Shown one piece after another: positions 6,169-12,227 of a stretch of DNA of 14,783 bases. How positions within the stretch are numbered: the stretch's first letter is position 1; each line of letters opens with the position of its first letter. Source of the stretch: CAZQLE01 sp964593905 (lineage in GTDB: Bacteria; Chloroflexota; Anaerolineae; Anaerolineales; Anaerolineaceae); contig CAZQLE010000088.1 in NCBI GenBank assembly GCA_964593905.1, positions 1 through 14,783 of the forward strand. The letters are read 5' to 3'. The position numbers and the translations under genes are program-made. The notes below the pieces were generated by a model, which was given only the letters and a program-made list of their open reading frames with translations, was not told where the DNA came from and made no database searches.

Positions 6169-7070
6169 TGGACTCCTTCTTCGGGTTAATTATCGCGGCC
6201 GGGGTAACCTTTGTGGCCATGTGGTTTGTACTGCCCATCTTTTTGTTTTTTCTGCGCCAGTTGGGTCTGTATACCATTGTGCAAGAGGGCACCTGCCAGG
6301 TGTTTGTGTTGTTTGGCAAAGTGATCGGCATTTTAAATGAGCCGGGTCTGTATATTCTGCCGTTTCGAATTGGACCGGGCGCATTTCTGGTGCGCTGGCT
6401 GGGGAGCGTTAAAGTGCTGGATATGCGGTTGGACCAGCAGTACCTGCGCAGCAACCCGGTCAACTCGGAGGAAGGCGCCCCGATGGGGGTGGGCATCTGG
6501 TATGAGATGTATATCAGCGAGCCGGTGTCTTATCTGTTTAAAAATGCCGATCCGCGCGGATCGCTGGCGGCCAATGTGAGCAATGCGGTGGTGCGCTCGT
6601 TGAGCAACATGCCGCTGGAACAGATGTTGATCAACCGCCATCACATGAGCCGTACCGTGCGCGAAGAAGTTTCGCCCCGTTCACACGAGTGGGGCTACAA
6701 ACTGGGTTCGGTCTATATCCGCAAAGTTCACTTCCGCGATGAAGGCATGACCCAGCAGATTCAAGAGAAGGTGGTTAACCGCCTGCGGCAGGTGACCTCT
6801 TCCATCAAGCAAGATGGCGCCAACCAGGTGAACATCATCACCAGCACCGCCGAACGGCAGGCGGCCATTGAATTTGCCAAGGCTGGCGCGATTCGTCCGC
6901 AGATTGTAGGTCAGGCGCTGCAAAGCATTGTGGCCGATGGCGAAGTGGCCGCGGCCATGTTTGAAATTTTGGAAACACAGAAAATTTTGGAGGGCAAAGG
7001 ACAGTTGACTCTGGTGCCGCCGAATAATGAACTGTTAAATCAGTTGATGGCGGCGAACACCAGCCGTTGA
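6168..7070 (+). CDS. SPFH/band 7 membrane protein, HflC/stomatin-like partner
   Basis: The product has 300 residues. A long N-terminal hydrophobic segment (about 5-29, ending VLPIFLFFLRQLG) leads into a band-7 domain with YTIVQEGTCQVFVLFGKVIG, LNEPGLYILPFRIGP and VKVLDMRLDQQYL. The usual SPFH core follows, with FKNADPRGSLAANVSNAVVR and a C-terminal helix rich in Ala/Gln (AERQAAIEFAKAGAIRPQIV). The pattern of scaffold domain then helical domain matches stomatin/HflC-type proteins. The start ATG shares one base with the upstream stop (TAATG), and AGGAGGTG at 6155-6162 precedes it. With its neighbour it probably forms a hetero-oligomeric membrane ring. The sequences differ clearly, so this is an old paralogous pair rather than a recent tandem copy. 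An intrinsic terminator closes the operon 40 bases on. Confidence 0.88.
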   Translation: MDSFFGLIIAAGVTFVAMWFVLPIFLFFLRQLGLYTIVQEGTCQVFVLFGKVIGILNEPGLYILPFRIGPGAFLVRWLGSVKVLDMRLDQQYLRSNPVNSEEGAPMGVGIWYEMYISEPVSYLFKNADPRGSLAANVSNAVVRSLSNMPLEQMLINRHHMSRTVREEVSPRSHEWGYKLGSVYIRKVHFRDEGMTQQIQEKVVNRLRQVTSSIKQDGANQVNIITSTAERQAAIEFAKAGAIRPQIVGQALQSIVADGEVAAAMFEILETQKILEGKGQLTLVPPNNELLNQLMAANTSR

Positions 7071-7071
7071 G

Positions 7072-7096
7072 TTTTTTCCGGCGCAGGGCCGGGAAA
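7072..7096 (+). other. Short GC hairpin after the SPFH operon
   Basis: TTTTCCGGC and GCCGGGAAAA can pair around a GCAGG loop with one unpaired base. It lies directly ahead of the better terminator at 7110 and may protect the 3' end. Confidence 0.3.
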
Positions 7097-7109
7097 ATCA
7101 ACCAGACTC

Positions 7110-7143
7110 AAAAGCGCTTCCCAAAAGGAAGCGCTTTTTGATT
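7110..7143 (+). terminator. Intrinsic terminator of the SPFH operon
   Basis: AAAAGCGCTTCC (7110-7121) pairs perfectly with GGAAGCGCTTTT (7127-7138) around a 5-base loop, and the T-rich tract TTTTTGATTT follows. This is a textbook Rho-independent terminator. Confidence 0.85.
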
Positions 7144-7265
7144 TAACCCTGCCGCCTGCGCCGGTCGGGTTGGTTGGAATGCGGGGCATCGAACTCACCG
7201 TTTGGGGGTTATATCCTTTGTAATGACCCAGGCAAATTTGCCAATCTGGTCAATTTACAGGATGG

Positions 7266-8819
7266 ATGATGATGAATTTCCTGCAAAAGATACAACTGAT
7301 CCAGGGCGGTATGGGGGTATATGTCTCGAACTGGCGCCTGGCAAGAACCGTGGCGATGGAGCGACCCGGCATCACCGCCGGAACTGTTTCTGGAACAGGG
7401 TTGGATGTGATTTATGTGCGTCTATTGCAGTTGGGTGACCCGGGCGGGCATGTCCGCCGGGCGCTGGCGGCGTTTGATGCCCAGTTTGGGGTGACAATTG
7501 GGCGTAAAATCTGCGACCGCTATTTTATCGAAGGCGGCAAAGCCCCTCTGACGCGCTTCAAGAACGCTCCGCTGCAATTGATTCACACCCAGAACGGCGA
7601 TCTTTCGATCCCTGCGCCGGTGCAGCCCTCTCAACCGGTGCAGCTCAGCCTGGATGAAGAAGTGGTTGAGCTTTTAATCGTCACCGGTTATGCCGAGGTC
7701 TGGCTGGCCAAAGAAGGCCACGCCGGAAATATTTTTATTAATTTCCTGAAAAAAGTGGAACTGCCCCTGATGTATGCGTTATATGGCGCGATGTTGGCCG
7801 GGGTGGATGGCGTAATTGTGGGCGCCGGCAACCCGGATGGCCTGCCGGCGGTCTGTTCGCGGCTGGCAAACCACGAGGCTGTGACCAACGATCTGCTGGT
7901 GTTGTACCGCGAGAGCGGCGAGACTTTTACAGTGCCTTTTGACCCCCAACAGGTGGCCGGTGGAATGTTGGCCCGCACACCGCTGCGCCGGCCGGCATTT
8001 CTGGCGATTGTATCGCTTGAGAATCTGGTGCTGGCTCTGGCCCAGAGCCCGAGCGGCGCACCCGACGGGTTTATCATCGAACACCATACGGCCGGGGGCC
8101 ATAACGCCGGCCCGCAGGGGCCGCTGGTAAAAGACGGTTGGGGCCAGCCGCAGTATGGCCCGCAGGATGAGCCCGATCTGCAGGCCATTCGCCAGGTCGG
8201 AATGCCGTTCTGGCTGGCGGGGGGATATGGCAGCCGTGAAAAACTGCACCAGGCGCGGGCGGCGGGCGCGGCGGGTGTTCAGGTGGGTTCGGCCTTTGCC
8301 CTGGCCGAAGAATCGGGGATGAAACCGGCCTATCGCACGGCCATTCTGGATGAGTTGAAAAAGGGGACTGCGGATGCTGACCTGGTGCACACCACGTTAT
8401 ATTCTCCAACCGGGTTTCCCTTTAAGGTGGCGCAAATCGGCGGCACATTGGCCGATGGAGAGGTCTATGCGGCCCGTCACCGGGTGTGTGACCTGGGGCT
8501 TTTGCAGCAGCGCGGGTTGAGCAAGGCCGATGCCAACGGAACACGTCAGTTGTTCCAGCGTTGTCAGGCGGCCCCGGTGGAAGATTTTGTCAACAAACGC
8601 GGTTTGCGGCCCAACGCCGAAGAAAAACGCTGCCTGTGCAACGGGCTGCTGGCCTGTGTGGGGCTGGGTCAGGTGGTGAAGCAAAACGGGGTGCCGGTGG
8701 AAGAACCGGCCATTGTGACTCTGGGCAACCATCTGGATGGCATCCGGCGTCTCTCGCGCAATGGGCAGACCCCCTACTGGGTGCGGGATGTGGTGAACGA
8801 TATTCTGGGAGAAGGATAG
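7266..8819 (+). CDS. Nitronate monooxygenase/2-nitropropane dioxygenase-like flavoprotein with C-terminal extension
   Basis: This 517-residue protein belongs to the FMN-dependent NPD/FabK/PfaD TIM-barrel group. The N-terminal IQGGMGVYVSNWRLARTVA (12-30) is the usual opening motif. EHHTAGGHNAGPQGP (272-286) carries the GGH catalytic signature, and LAGGYGS (317-323) with GVQVGSAFALAEE (337-349) forms the phosphate-binding half. Typical nitronate monooxygenases are about 320-360 residues. Here the barrel is larger and is followed by about 110 extra residues with a Cys-rich segment RCLCNGLLACVG (Cys456, 458, 464). This resembles the longer bacterial members rather than classical enzymes oxidising alkyl nitronates, so the substrate is open. 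The start lies in a run of three ATGs (7266, 7269, 7272) behind AGGATGG; the last has the best spacing. The gene stands alone and ends at a strong hairpin. Confidence 0.87.
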   Translation: MMMNFLQKIQLIQGGMGVYVSNWRLARTVAMERPGITAGTVSGTGLDVIYVRLLQLGDPGGHVRRALAAFDAQFGVTIGRKICDRYFIEGGKAPLTRFKNAPLQLIHTQNGDLSIPAPVQPSQPVQLSLDEEVVELLIVTGYAEVWLAKEGHAGNIFINFLKKVELPLMYALYGAMLAGVDGVIVGAGNPDGLPAVCSRLANHEAVTNDLLVLYRESGETFTVPFDPQQVAGGMLARTPLRRPAFLAIVSLENLVLALAQSPSGAPDGFIIEHHTAGGHNAGPQGPLVKDGWGQPQYGPQDEPDLQAIRQVGMPFWLAGGYGSREKLHQARAAGAAGVQVGSAFALAEESGMKPAYRTAILDELKKGTADADLVHTTLYSPTGFPFKVAQIGGTLADGEVYAARHRVCDLGLLQQRGLSKADANGTRQLFQRCQAAPVEDFVNKRGLRPNAEEKRCLCNGLLACVGLGQVVKQNGVPVEEPAIVTLGNHLDGIRRLSRNGQTPYWVRDVVNDILGEG

Positions 8820-8826
8820 CAATATG

Positions 8827-8864
8827 AACATGGGCAGGCAGCGTTAGCGCTGCCTGCCCATGTT
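8827..8864. terminator. Perfect 17-bp hairpin between convergent genes
   Basis: AACATGGGCAGGCAGCG (8827-8843) and CGCTGCCTGCCCATGTT (8848-8864) pair without a mismatch around TTAG. It begins 8 bases after one stop codon and ends 24 bases from the next gene's end on the other strand, so it can serve both. No strong T-tract flanks it on either side, so it may act partly by blocking 3' exonucleases. Confidence 0.65.
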
Positions 8865-8887
8865 GATTGAATGATTCAGCCTGATTT

Positions 8888-9391
8888 TTAGATGAAGATG
8901 ATCTGTGAATCTTCGGTCATGTCGATGAATTCGGCGGCGGTGACGATATCTTCAACCCCGTCGATGAAGTCCTCTTTCTTGAGGTCCATCATATCCACCG
9001 ACATCTTGCAGGCATAGAGGTGCGCACCCGCATCCACCAGCATCTGCAAAAATTCACCCACCGGGGGCACGTCGAGATCGCTGATCTTGTCGCGCATCAA
9101 TTTGGTGGCGAAAGCGGTCATGCCGGGGAGCACACCCATGATATTGGGGATGCCCAGATTGCCGGTTTTGACGCCCATCATGCTCATCTTCATGCTGGTA
9201 TTGGCGACGGGCGCCAGTTCGAGATGATCGACGCGGTTCTTGTTGATCAGATCCATACCCCAGAAGGTAAAGAACAGGGTGACATCAATGCCGTTTCCCA
9301 GGGCGGCCCAGCCCATGATCAAAGCCGGATAAGCCATATCCAGCGTGCCTTTGGAACAAATAAAAGCTATTTTGCGTTCTTTCTCACTCAT
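8888..9391 (-). CDS. DsrE2-like (DsrE/DsrF/DrsH family) sulfur-carrier protein
   Basis: The product has 167 residues from the ATG at 9391, preceded by AGGAGA; a longer frame to 9418 lacks support. The opening KIAFICSKGTLDMAYPALIMGW is diagnostic of the DrsE_2 group, with the conserved Cys12. A second cysteine, Cys128, sits in HLYACKMSVDMM, also a family motif. The middle has the glycine-rich GVKTGNLGIPNIMGVLPG and a Met-rich stretch. It has no transmembrane span long enough to be convincing, though the Ala/Gly-rich helix YPALIMGWAALG is hydrophobic. Such proteins carry sulfane sulfur as a cysteine persulfide or thiosulfonate and pass it between rhodanese, TusA and DsrC-type partners. It is the last gene of the regulator-SQR-TusE operon, 89 bases after the TusE-like gene. 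Substrate and direction of transfer are inferred. Confidence 0.88.
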   Translation of the reverse strand: MSEKERKIAFICSKGTLDMAYPALIMGWAALGNGIDVTLFFTFWGMDLINKNRVDHLELAPVANTSMKMSMMGVKTGNLGIPNIMGVLPGMTAFATKLMRDKISDLDVPPVGEFLQMLVDAGAHLYACKMSVDMMDLKKEDFIDGVEDIVTAAEFIDMTEDSQIIFI

Positions 9392-9480
9392 GATTTCTGT
9401 CTCCTGTGCTGCAAACAAAAAAATGGTGCGGTCATTTTCAGAGGGGAAAATCTCCCGTCAGAAGCGGAAAAGCCTGAAAT

Positions 9481-9798
9481 TTATACACAACCTTCGGGTT
9501 TGCCCAGACCGGCAATTTTCGAAACTTTTTTGGCCGGACCCTTGGGGAAAAGGGAAAACAGCTCTTTGGTAGAGGCGCCAGAGCCGCTGGTGATGGTGCA
9601 CAGGGTGGGTGATTTGCCGCTGGTTTTGGCGCTTTCACGGCAGAAATCGATCACCTTCCAGTGGGCGTCGGTCAATTCAGCGATGCCTTCTTCTTTTGCC
9701 AGTTCAGCCGCAATTTCTCTGGTCCATTCGGCGGGGTTGGTCAAGAAACCTTCTTCATTTACCTGCACAGTTTTGCCTGCAATTTCACGAGTAGCCAT
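9481..9798 (-). CDS. tusE: TusE/DsrC/DsvC family sulfur relay protein
   Basis: The product has 105 residues. The N-terminal VNEEGFLTNPAEWTREIA (13-30) and central LTDAHWKVIDFCRE (42-55) are characteristic of DsrC/TusE. The C-terminal arm ends KIAGLGKPEGCV, with the penultimate Cys104 (CysA) that carries persulfide. In true DsrC a second cysteine lies eleven positions earlier; here that position (93) is Ser, in KKVSKIAG. By the published split of the family, CysA alone means a TusE-like carrier rather than a DsrC that forms the trisulfide with dissimilatory sulfite reductase. Cys53 and Cys67 are not in the arm. GGAGAA lies upstream of the ATG at 9798. It is placed between SQR and a DsrE2-like gene, which suggests it accepts or donates sulfane sulfur. 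The gene symbol reflects family only. Confidence 0.88.
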   Translation of the reverse strand: MATREIAGKTVQVNEEGFLTNPAEWTREIAAELAKEEGIAELTDAHWKVIDFCRESAKTSGKSPTLCTITSGSGASTKELFSLFPKGPAKKVSKIAGLGKPEGCV

Positions 9799-9837
9799 TT
9801 TTTAATTCTCCATCCAGAATATTTTTGATGATTGAAT

Positions 9838-9854
9838 ATGCGCCGGTGGCGCAT
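9838..9854 (-). other. Short hairpin in the SQR-TusE gap
   Basis: ATGCGCC (9838-9844) and GGCGCAT (9848-9854) form a perfect 7-bp stem with a 3-base loop. There is no T-tract on the minus strand. It may be an RNA processing or stability element between the two cistrons. Confidence 0.3.
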
Positions 9855-9896
9855 TTACGGTTGAGTTTGCCATCCCATCCTGACGGGCAGGGCAGG

Positions 9897-11132
9897 TTAA
9901 TTTACCTGCCATTTGCCGGCCATGCTCATGTTGGCTGGCAGGGGCAGTTTGAGCCCGCGCATCAGAATGTTCCAGTACATCCAGCGGAAGGATAATTTGC
10001 CCAGGTGGTTGATCTGTGATTCTTTGAGCAGCCCAAAGGGGCCAATGCCGGGCACGGGGTAATGGCCGGGCAGCGGTTCCTGCTCGTAATTGAAATCGAG
10101 CAAGATGCCTTTGCCATAGCCCGATTCGATAAAGCAGTTGGTATGGCCGTCAAATTCGGGCAGCAGCTCTTTGCCTTCGGTGTAGCGGATAAAGTTTTCG
10201 CCAAACAGGTCAATGGCATAATGCGCCACCGAACCGGCCTTGGAAGTGGGGGCGTTGGAGGCATCACCCAGCACAAAGATATTGGCAAATTTATCAGACA
10301 GGAAGGTGTGTTTGTTGACCGGCGAGAAGTTCAGGTCGTCGCCCAGTCCCGATTTGCCGATGACATCTGCGCCCTTGTTAAGCGGGACGGTGACCAGCAG
10401 ATCGTACTCAAGTTCGCGCTCGTCGTAAGAGATGATCTTTTTGGCATCCGGGGCGACCTGTTCAATATAAAAATCAGGCTCGACCTTGATGTTTTTCCGA
10501 TCCAGAATTTCGCCGATCAGCTTGGAAGCCACCGGTTTGGTGAACGCACCCGAGAGCGGGGTGGCGTAGACCAGTTCCACCCGGTCGCGGATCCCTTTTT
10601 GTTGGAAGTATGCGTCGGCCAGCATTAAAAATTCCATCGGCGCCACCGGGCACTTGATCGGGTTTTCAACGACGTTGACCACCAGACGGCCGCCGGTAAA
10701 ATTGCGCATGGTTTCGGCCAGCTTGACGGCGGTCGGCAGGGTATAGAAGGTGTGGACCGATTTGCCCCATTCGTGTTCGGCCATGCCGGGGGTTTCTTCG
10801 GGGTGAATATCAGCGCCGGTGGCGACGATCAGGTAGTCATAGTCTAGCTCGCTGCCGTCGGATAAACGCACCCGGTTGACCTCGGGCTCGATCAATTCGA
10901 TGCGCGCCTGGATAAGTTTGACCTGGCGGGGTATGTAGCTGCTTTTTTGTTTGACCACGTCTTTGACCGTGGTAAGGCCAAACGGAATGAAAATGTACCC
11001 TGCCTGATAGTAGTGAACAGGATCTTCATCCACAATGGTGATCTGCCAGTGATTCAGGTCAATCATGCGGGTCAGCCGGTTGGCGACCATTGTGCCGGCG
11101 GTTCCAGCGCCCAGAATAACAATTTTCTTCAT
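9897..11132 (-). CDS. sqr: Sulfide:quinone oxidoreductase-like FAD protein
   Basis: The product has 411 residues. The N-terminal FAD-binding motif is KKIVILGAGTAGTMVANRL (2-20), the second dinucleotide motif is LIVATGADIHPEE (101-113), and the flavin-contacting motif is NIFVLGDASNAPTSKAGSVAH (284-304). The only two cysteines, Cys161 in NPIKCPVAPMEF and Cys333 in HTNCFIESGYGKG, sit where the redox-active pair of SQR acts; the third cysteine found in some SQR types is absent. A C-terminal amphipathic segment LSFRWMYWNILMRGLKLPLP (380-399) fits monotopic membrane attachment and quinone access. The enzyme would oxidise sulfide to polysulfide and reduce quinone. AAGGAG lies upstream of the ATG at 11132. 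It starts 12 bases after the PocR regulator and leads into TusE and DsrE2-like genes. A flavocytochrome c-like or other flavin dehydrogenase role is the alternative. Confidence 0.88.
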   Translation of the reverse strand: MKKIVILGAGTAGTMVANRLTRMIDLNHWQITIVDEDPVHYYQAGYIFIPFGLTTVKDVVKQKSSYIPRQVKLIQARIELIEPEVNRVRLSDGSELDYDYLIVATGADIHPEETPGMAEHEWGKSVHTFYTLPTAVKLAETMRNFTGGRLVVNVVENPIKCPVAPMEFLMLADAYFQQKGIRDRVELVYATPLSGAFTKPVASKLIGEILDRKNIKVEPDFYIEQVAPDAKKIISYDERELEYDLLVTVPLNKGADVIGKSGLGDDLNFSPVNKHTFLSDKFANIFVLGDASNAPTSKAGSVAHYAIDLFGENFIRYTEGKELLPEFDGHTNCFIESGYGKGILLDFNYEQEPLPGHYPVPGIGPFGLLKESQINHLGKLSFRWMYWNILMRGLKLPLPANMSMAGKWQVN

Positions 11133-11144
11133 TGTTTAAGCTCC

Positions 11145-11882
11145 TTAAAGATTTTGGGTCAAACTTGCAATTTGCTGTAACCGATTGAGAAAGTTGGTGC
11201 GTTCGCTGAGGATGCTTTCAATCGCCCGGGCAGCGGCCGCCGGTTGGGCGCTTAGATGGCTGCGCTGTTCCTCTGAAAGACCGGGGATGCTTTGCGCAGC
11301 TTCGATCAGCTCATCGACATTGAGGTTGTGCCGCAAAGCCAGTTGTTGAACACGCTGTTGTTCTTCTTTCGAATCGGGTTGTTCCCAGTAAAATTCACCC
11401 GCCAAAAACTGGCCCTGAAGCCGGTTCTGGTCGACCACGGTTGCACCCAGGTAATTCAGCCCGGCATGGCAGGTAAAGCGCTGCTGTCTGTTGGGCTGGC
11501 GCATAAAAGACTCCCAGGAAGACTGGCAGGCATTTTTGCCCGAGGGGGAAGATTGCACCAACTGGCAAAAACGGCAGGGTTCGCTGATTTGCGTGACCGG
11601 CTTGCCGGCCGCATCGATGACCAGCGCGCTGACCTGGCTGACCGAGGTGAAGAGGTTTTGAATGGTCTGCACACAGTGGGTGGGAAAGACAGACTCGACG
11701 GGTTCGGTTTCAAACACCGCGCTTTCGCCGCCCAACAATCGTTCCACCTCGCTTTGAGGAAAACGCCACTGGTTGCCGACCTTAACGCCCTTCAAACGAC
11801 CGTCCTGCACCATGCGATAGATCGTGATCCGGTCGACTTTGAATAAATCTTGTACCTGTTTTGTGGTGAAGAGATTTTCCAT
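11145..11882 (-). CDS. HTH (excisionase/MerR-like) regulator with PocR sensory domain
   Basis: The product has 245 residues from the ATG at 11882 (the frame extends to a TTG at 11903). Residues 1-50 are a helix-turn-helix of the excisionase/MerR type: LFTTKQVQDLFKVDRITIYR, then MVQDGRLKGVKVGNQWRFPQSEVERLL. Residues 65-190 match a PocR domain: CVQTIQNLFTSVSQVSALVI, then EPCRFCQLVQSS, GKNACQSSW and FTCHAGLNYLGATVV with GQFLAGEFYWEQP. The conserved cysteines (CxxC, then C, then CHAG) could bind a metal or react with sulfur species. The remainder is helical. PocR domains sense small ligands in enteric PocR and many sensor proteins. The gene is first in the operon with SQR, 12 bases apart, so it probably controls its own operon in response to sulfide or redox state. 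No clear ribosome binding site is seen. Confidence 0.87.
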   Translation of the reverse strand: MENLFTTKQVQDLFKVDRITIYRMVQDGRLKGVKVGNQWRFPQSEVERLLGGESAVFETEPVESVFPTHCVQTIQNLFTSVSQVSALVIDAAGKPVTQISEPCRFCQLVQSSPSGKNACQSSWESFMRQPNRQQRFTCHAGLNYLGATVVDQNRLQGQFLAGEFYWEQPDSKEEQQRVQQLALRHNLNVDELIEAAQSIPGLSEEQRSHLSAQPAAAARAIESILSERTNFLNRLQQIASLTQNL

Positions 11883-11928
11883 ATTTTGATTGTTCGTATG
11901 CAAATGTTATAGCTTGTTATATATTGAT

Positions 11929-11957
11929 ATAATAATTTTATGTGCCTATTTTCACAA
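11929..11957 (-). promoter_or_regulatory. Candidate promoter of the PocR-SQR-TusE-DsrE2 operon
   Basis: The minus strand has TTGTGA (11957-11952), 17 bases, and TATTAT (11934-11929). Two further -10-like boxes, TATAAC at 11921-11916 and 11911-11906, follow in the same AT-rich island. The leader is 20-45 bases and has no evident Shine-Dalgarno. Confidence 0.4.
11941..11956. promoter_or_regulatory. Possible CRP/FNR-family binding site upstream of the PocR-SQR operon
   Basis: On the plus strand TGTGC-N6-TCACA matches the CRP pattern TGTGA-N6-TCACA at nine of ten positions. It lies about 66 bases upstream of the PocR start codon. If the -10 is TATAAC (11921-11916) the site centres near -40, an activator position; if it is TATTAT (11934-11929) it overlaps the core promoter and would favour repression. 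Confidence 0.4.
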
Positions 11958-12170
11958 GTGACGAATGTCATATTAAATCTTGTCATCTGCCGATCGGCCG
12001 ACCGGTTTTAAACCGGCTGCCGTAGAGCGCTTGCATCTAAATTCATTTTTACCCGACCCAGGGCGCTCAAAATCTCACTGCAAAAATCTTTTTGAAGCAC
12101 AATAAAAAATTCGATACGATTGCTCTGCCCGTTTTGCCGGGGGCGTTCGGAAAAGTCTTGAAAAACCCTC
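11958..12170. other. Non-coding part of the divergent intergenic region between PocR and LacI genes
   Basis: Together with the promoters at each end, the gap from 11883 to 12227 is 345 bases. This middle part contains the palindrome GCCGATCGGC (11989-11998) and the inverted repeat at 12002-12016. GAGCGC/GCGCTC (from about 12025) are arms too far apart to be convincing. I see no gene; a minus-strand frame through 12008-12427 runs into the LacI gene and has no domain character. Confidence 0.5.
11995..12022. repeat. Inverted repeat CCGGTTT-T-AAACCGG with outer CGGC/GCCG arms
   Basis: CCGGTTT (12002-12008) and AAACCGG (12010-12016) are exact reverse complements with a single central base, and CGGC (11995-11998) with GCCG (12019-12022) can extend it. 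It lies between divergent transcription units. It may be an operator or hairpin; the regulator is unknown. Confidence 0.4.
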
Positions 12171-12199
12171 TTGACAGGCGCTTTTATGTTTTGTATAAT
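12171..12199 (+). promoter_or_regulatory. Consensus sigma-70 promoter of the LacI-family gene
   Basis: TTGACA (12171-12176) and TATAAT (12194-12199) are both perfect and are spaced by exactly 17 bases. The predicted start near 12206 falls in the middle of the operator palindrome. Confidence 0.9.
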
Positions 12200-12213
12200 G
12201 CAACCGGTTGCAT
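12198..12213. promoter_or_regulatory. LacI-family operator O1 (16-bp perfect palindrome)
   Basis: ATGCAACCGGTTGCAT is self-complementary with the central CG typical of LacI-family operators. It overlaps the last two bases of the -10 and covers the transcription start, the classic place for autorepression of the following repressor gene. The same 16 bases recur at 13261-13276. Confidence 0.88.
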
Positions 12214-12227
12214 GAAAGGAATTTTGA

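Noticed and set aside
7201..7265. Possible promoter (TATATC, TGTAAT) ahead of the nitronate-monooxygenase-like gene
   Set aside because: No -35 and -10 pair with acceptable spacing could be settled on, so none is annotated.
9020..9805. Long plus-strand open frame of 261 codons
   Set aside because: It lies opposite the DsrE2-like and TusE-like genes, both of which match families along their whole length with ribosome binding sites. The antisense translation has no domain and is His/Gln-rich as expected of a shadow frame.
12031..12036. TTGCAT as a possible half-operator for the LacI protein
   Set aside because: Six bases without the central CCGG are too little to distinguish from chance next to two perfect 16-bp sites.
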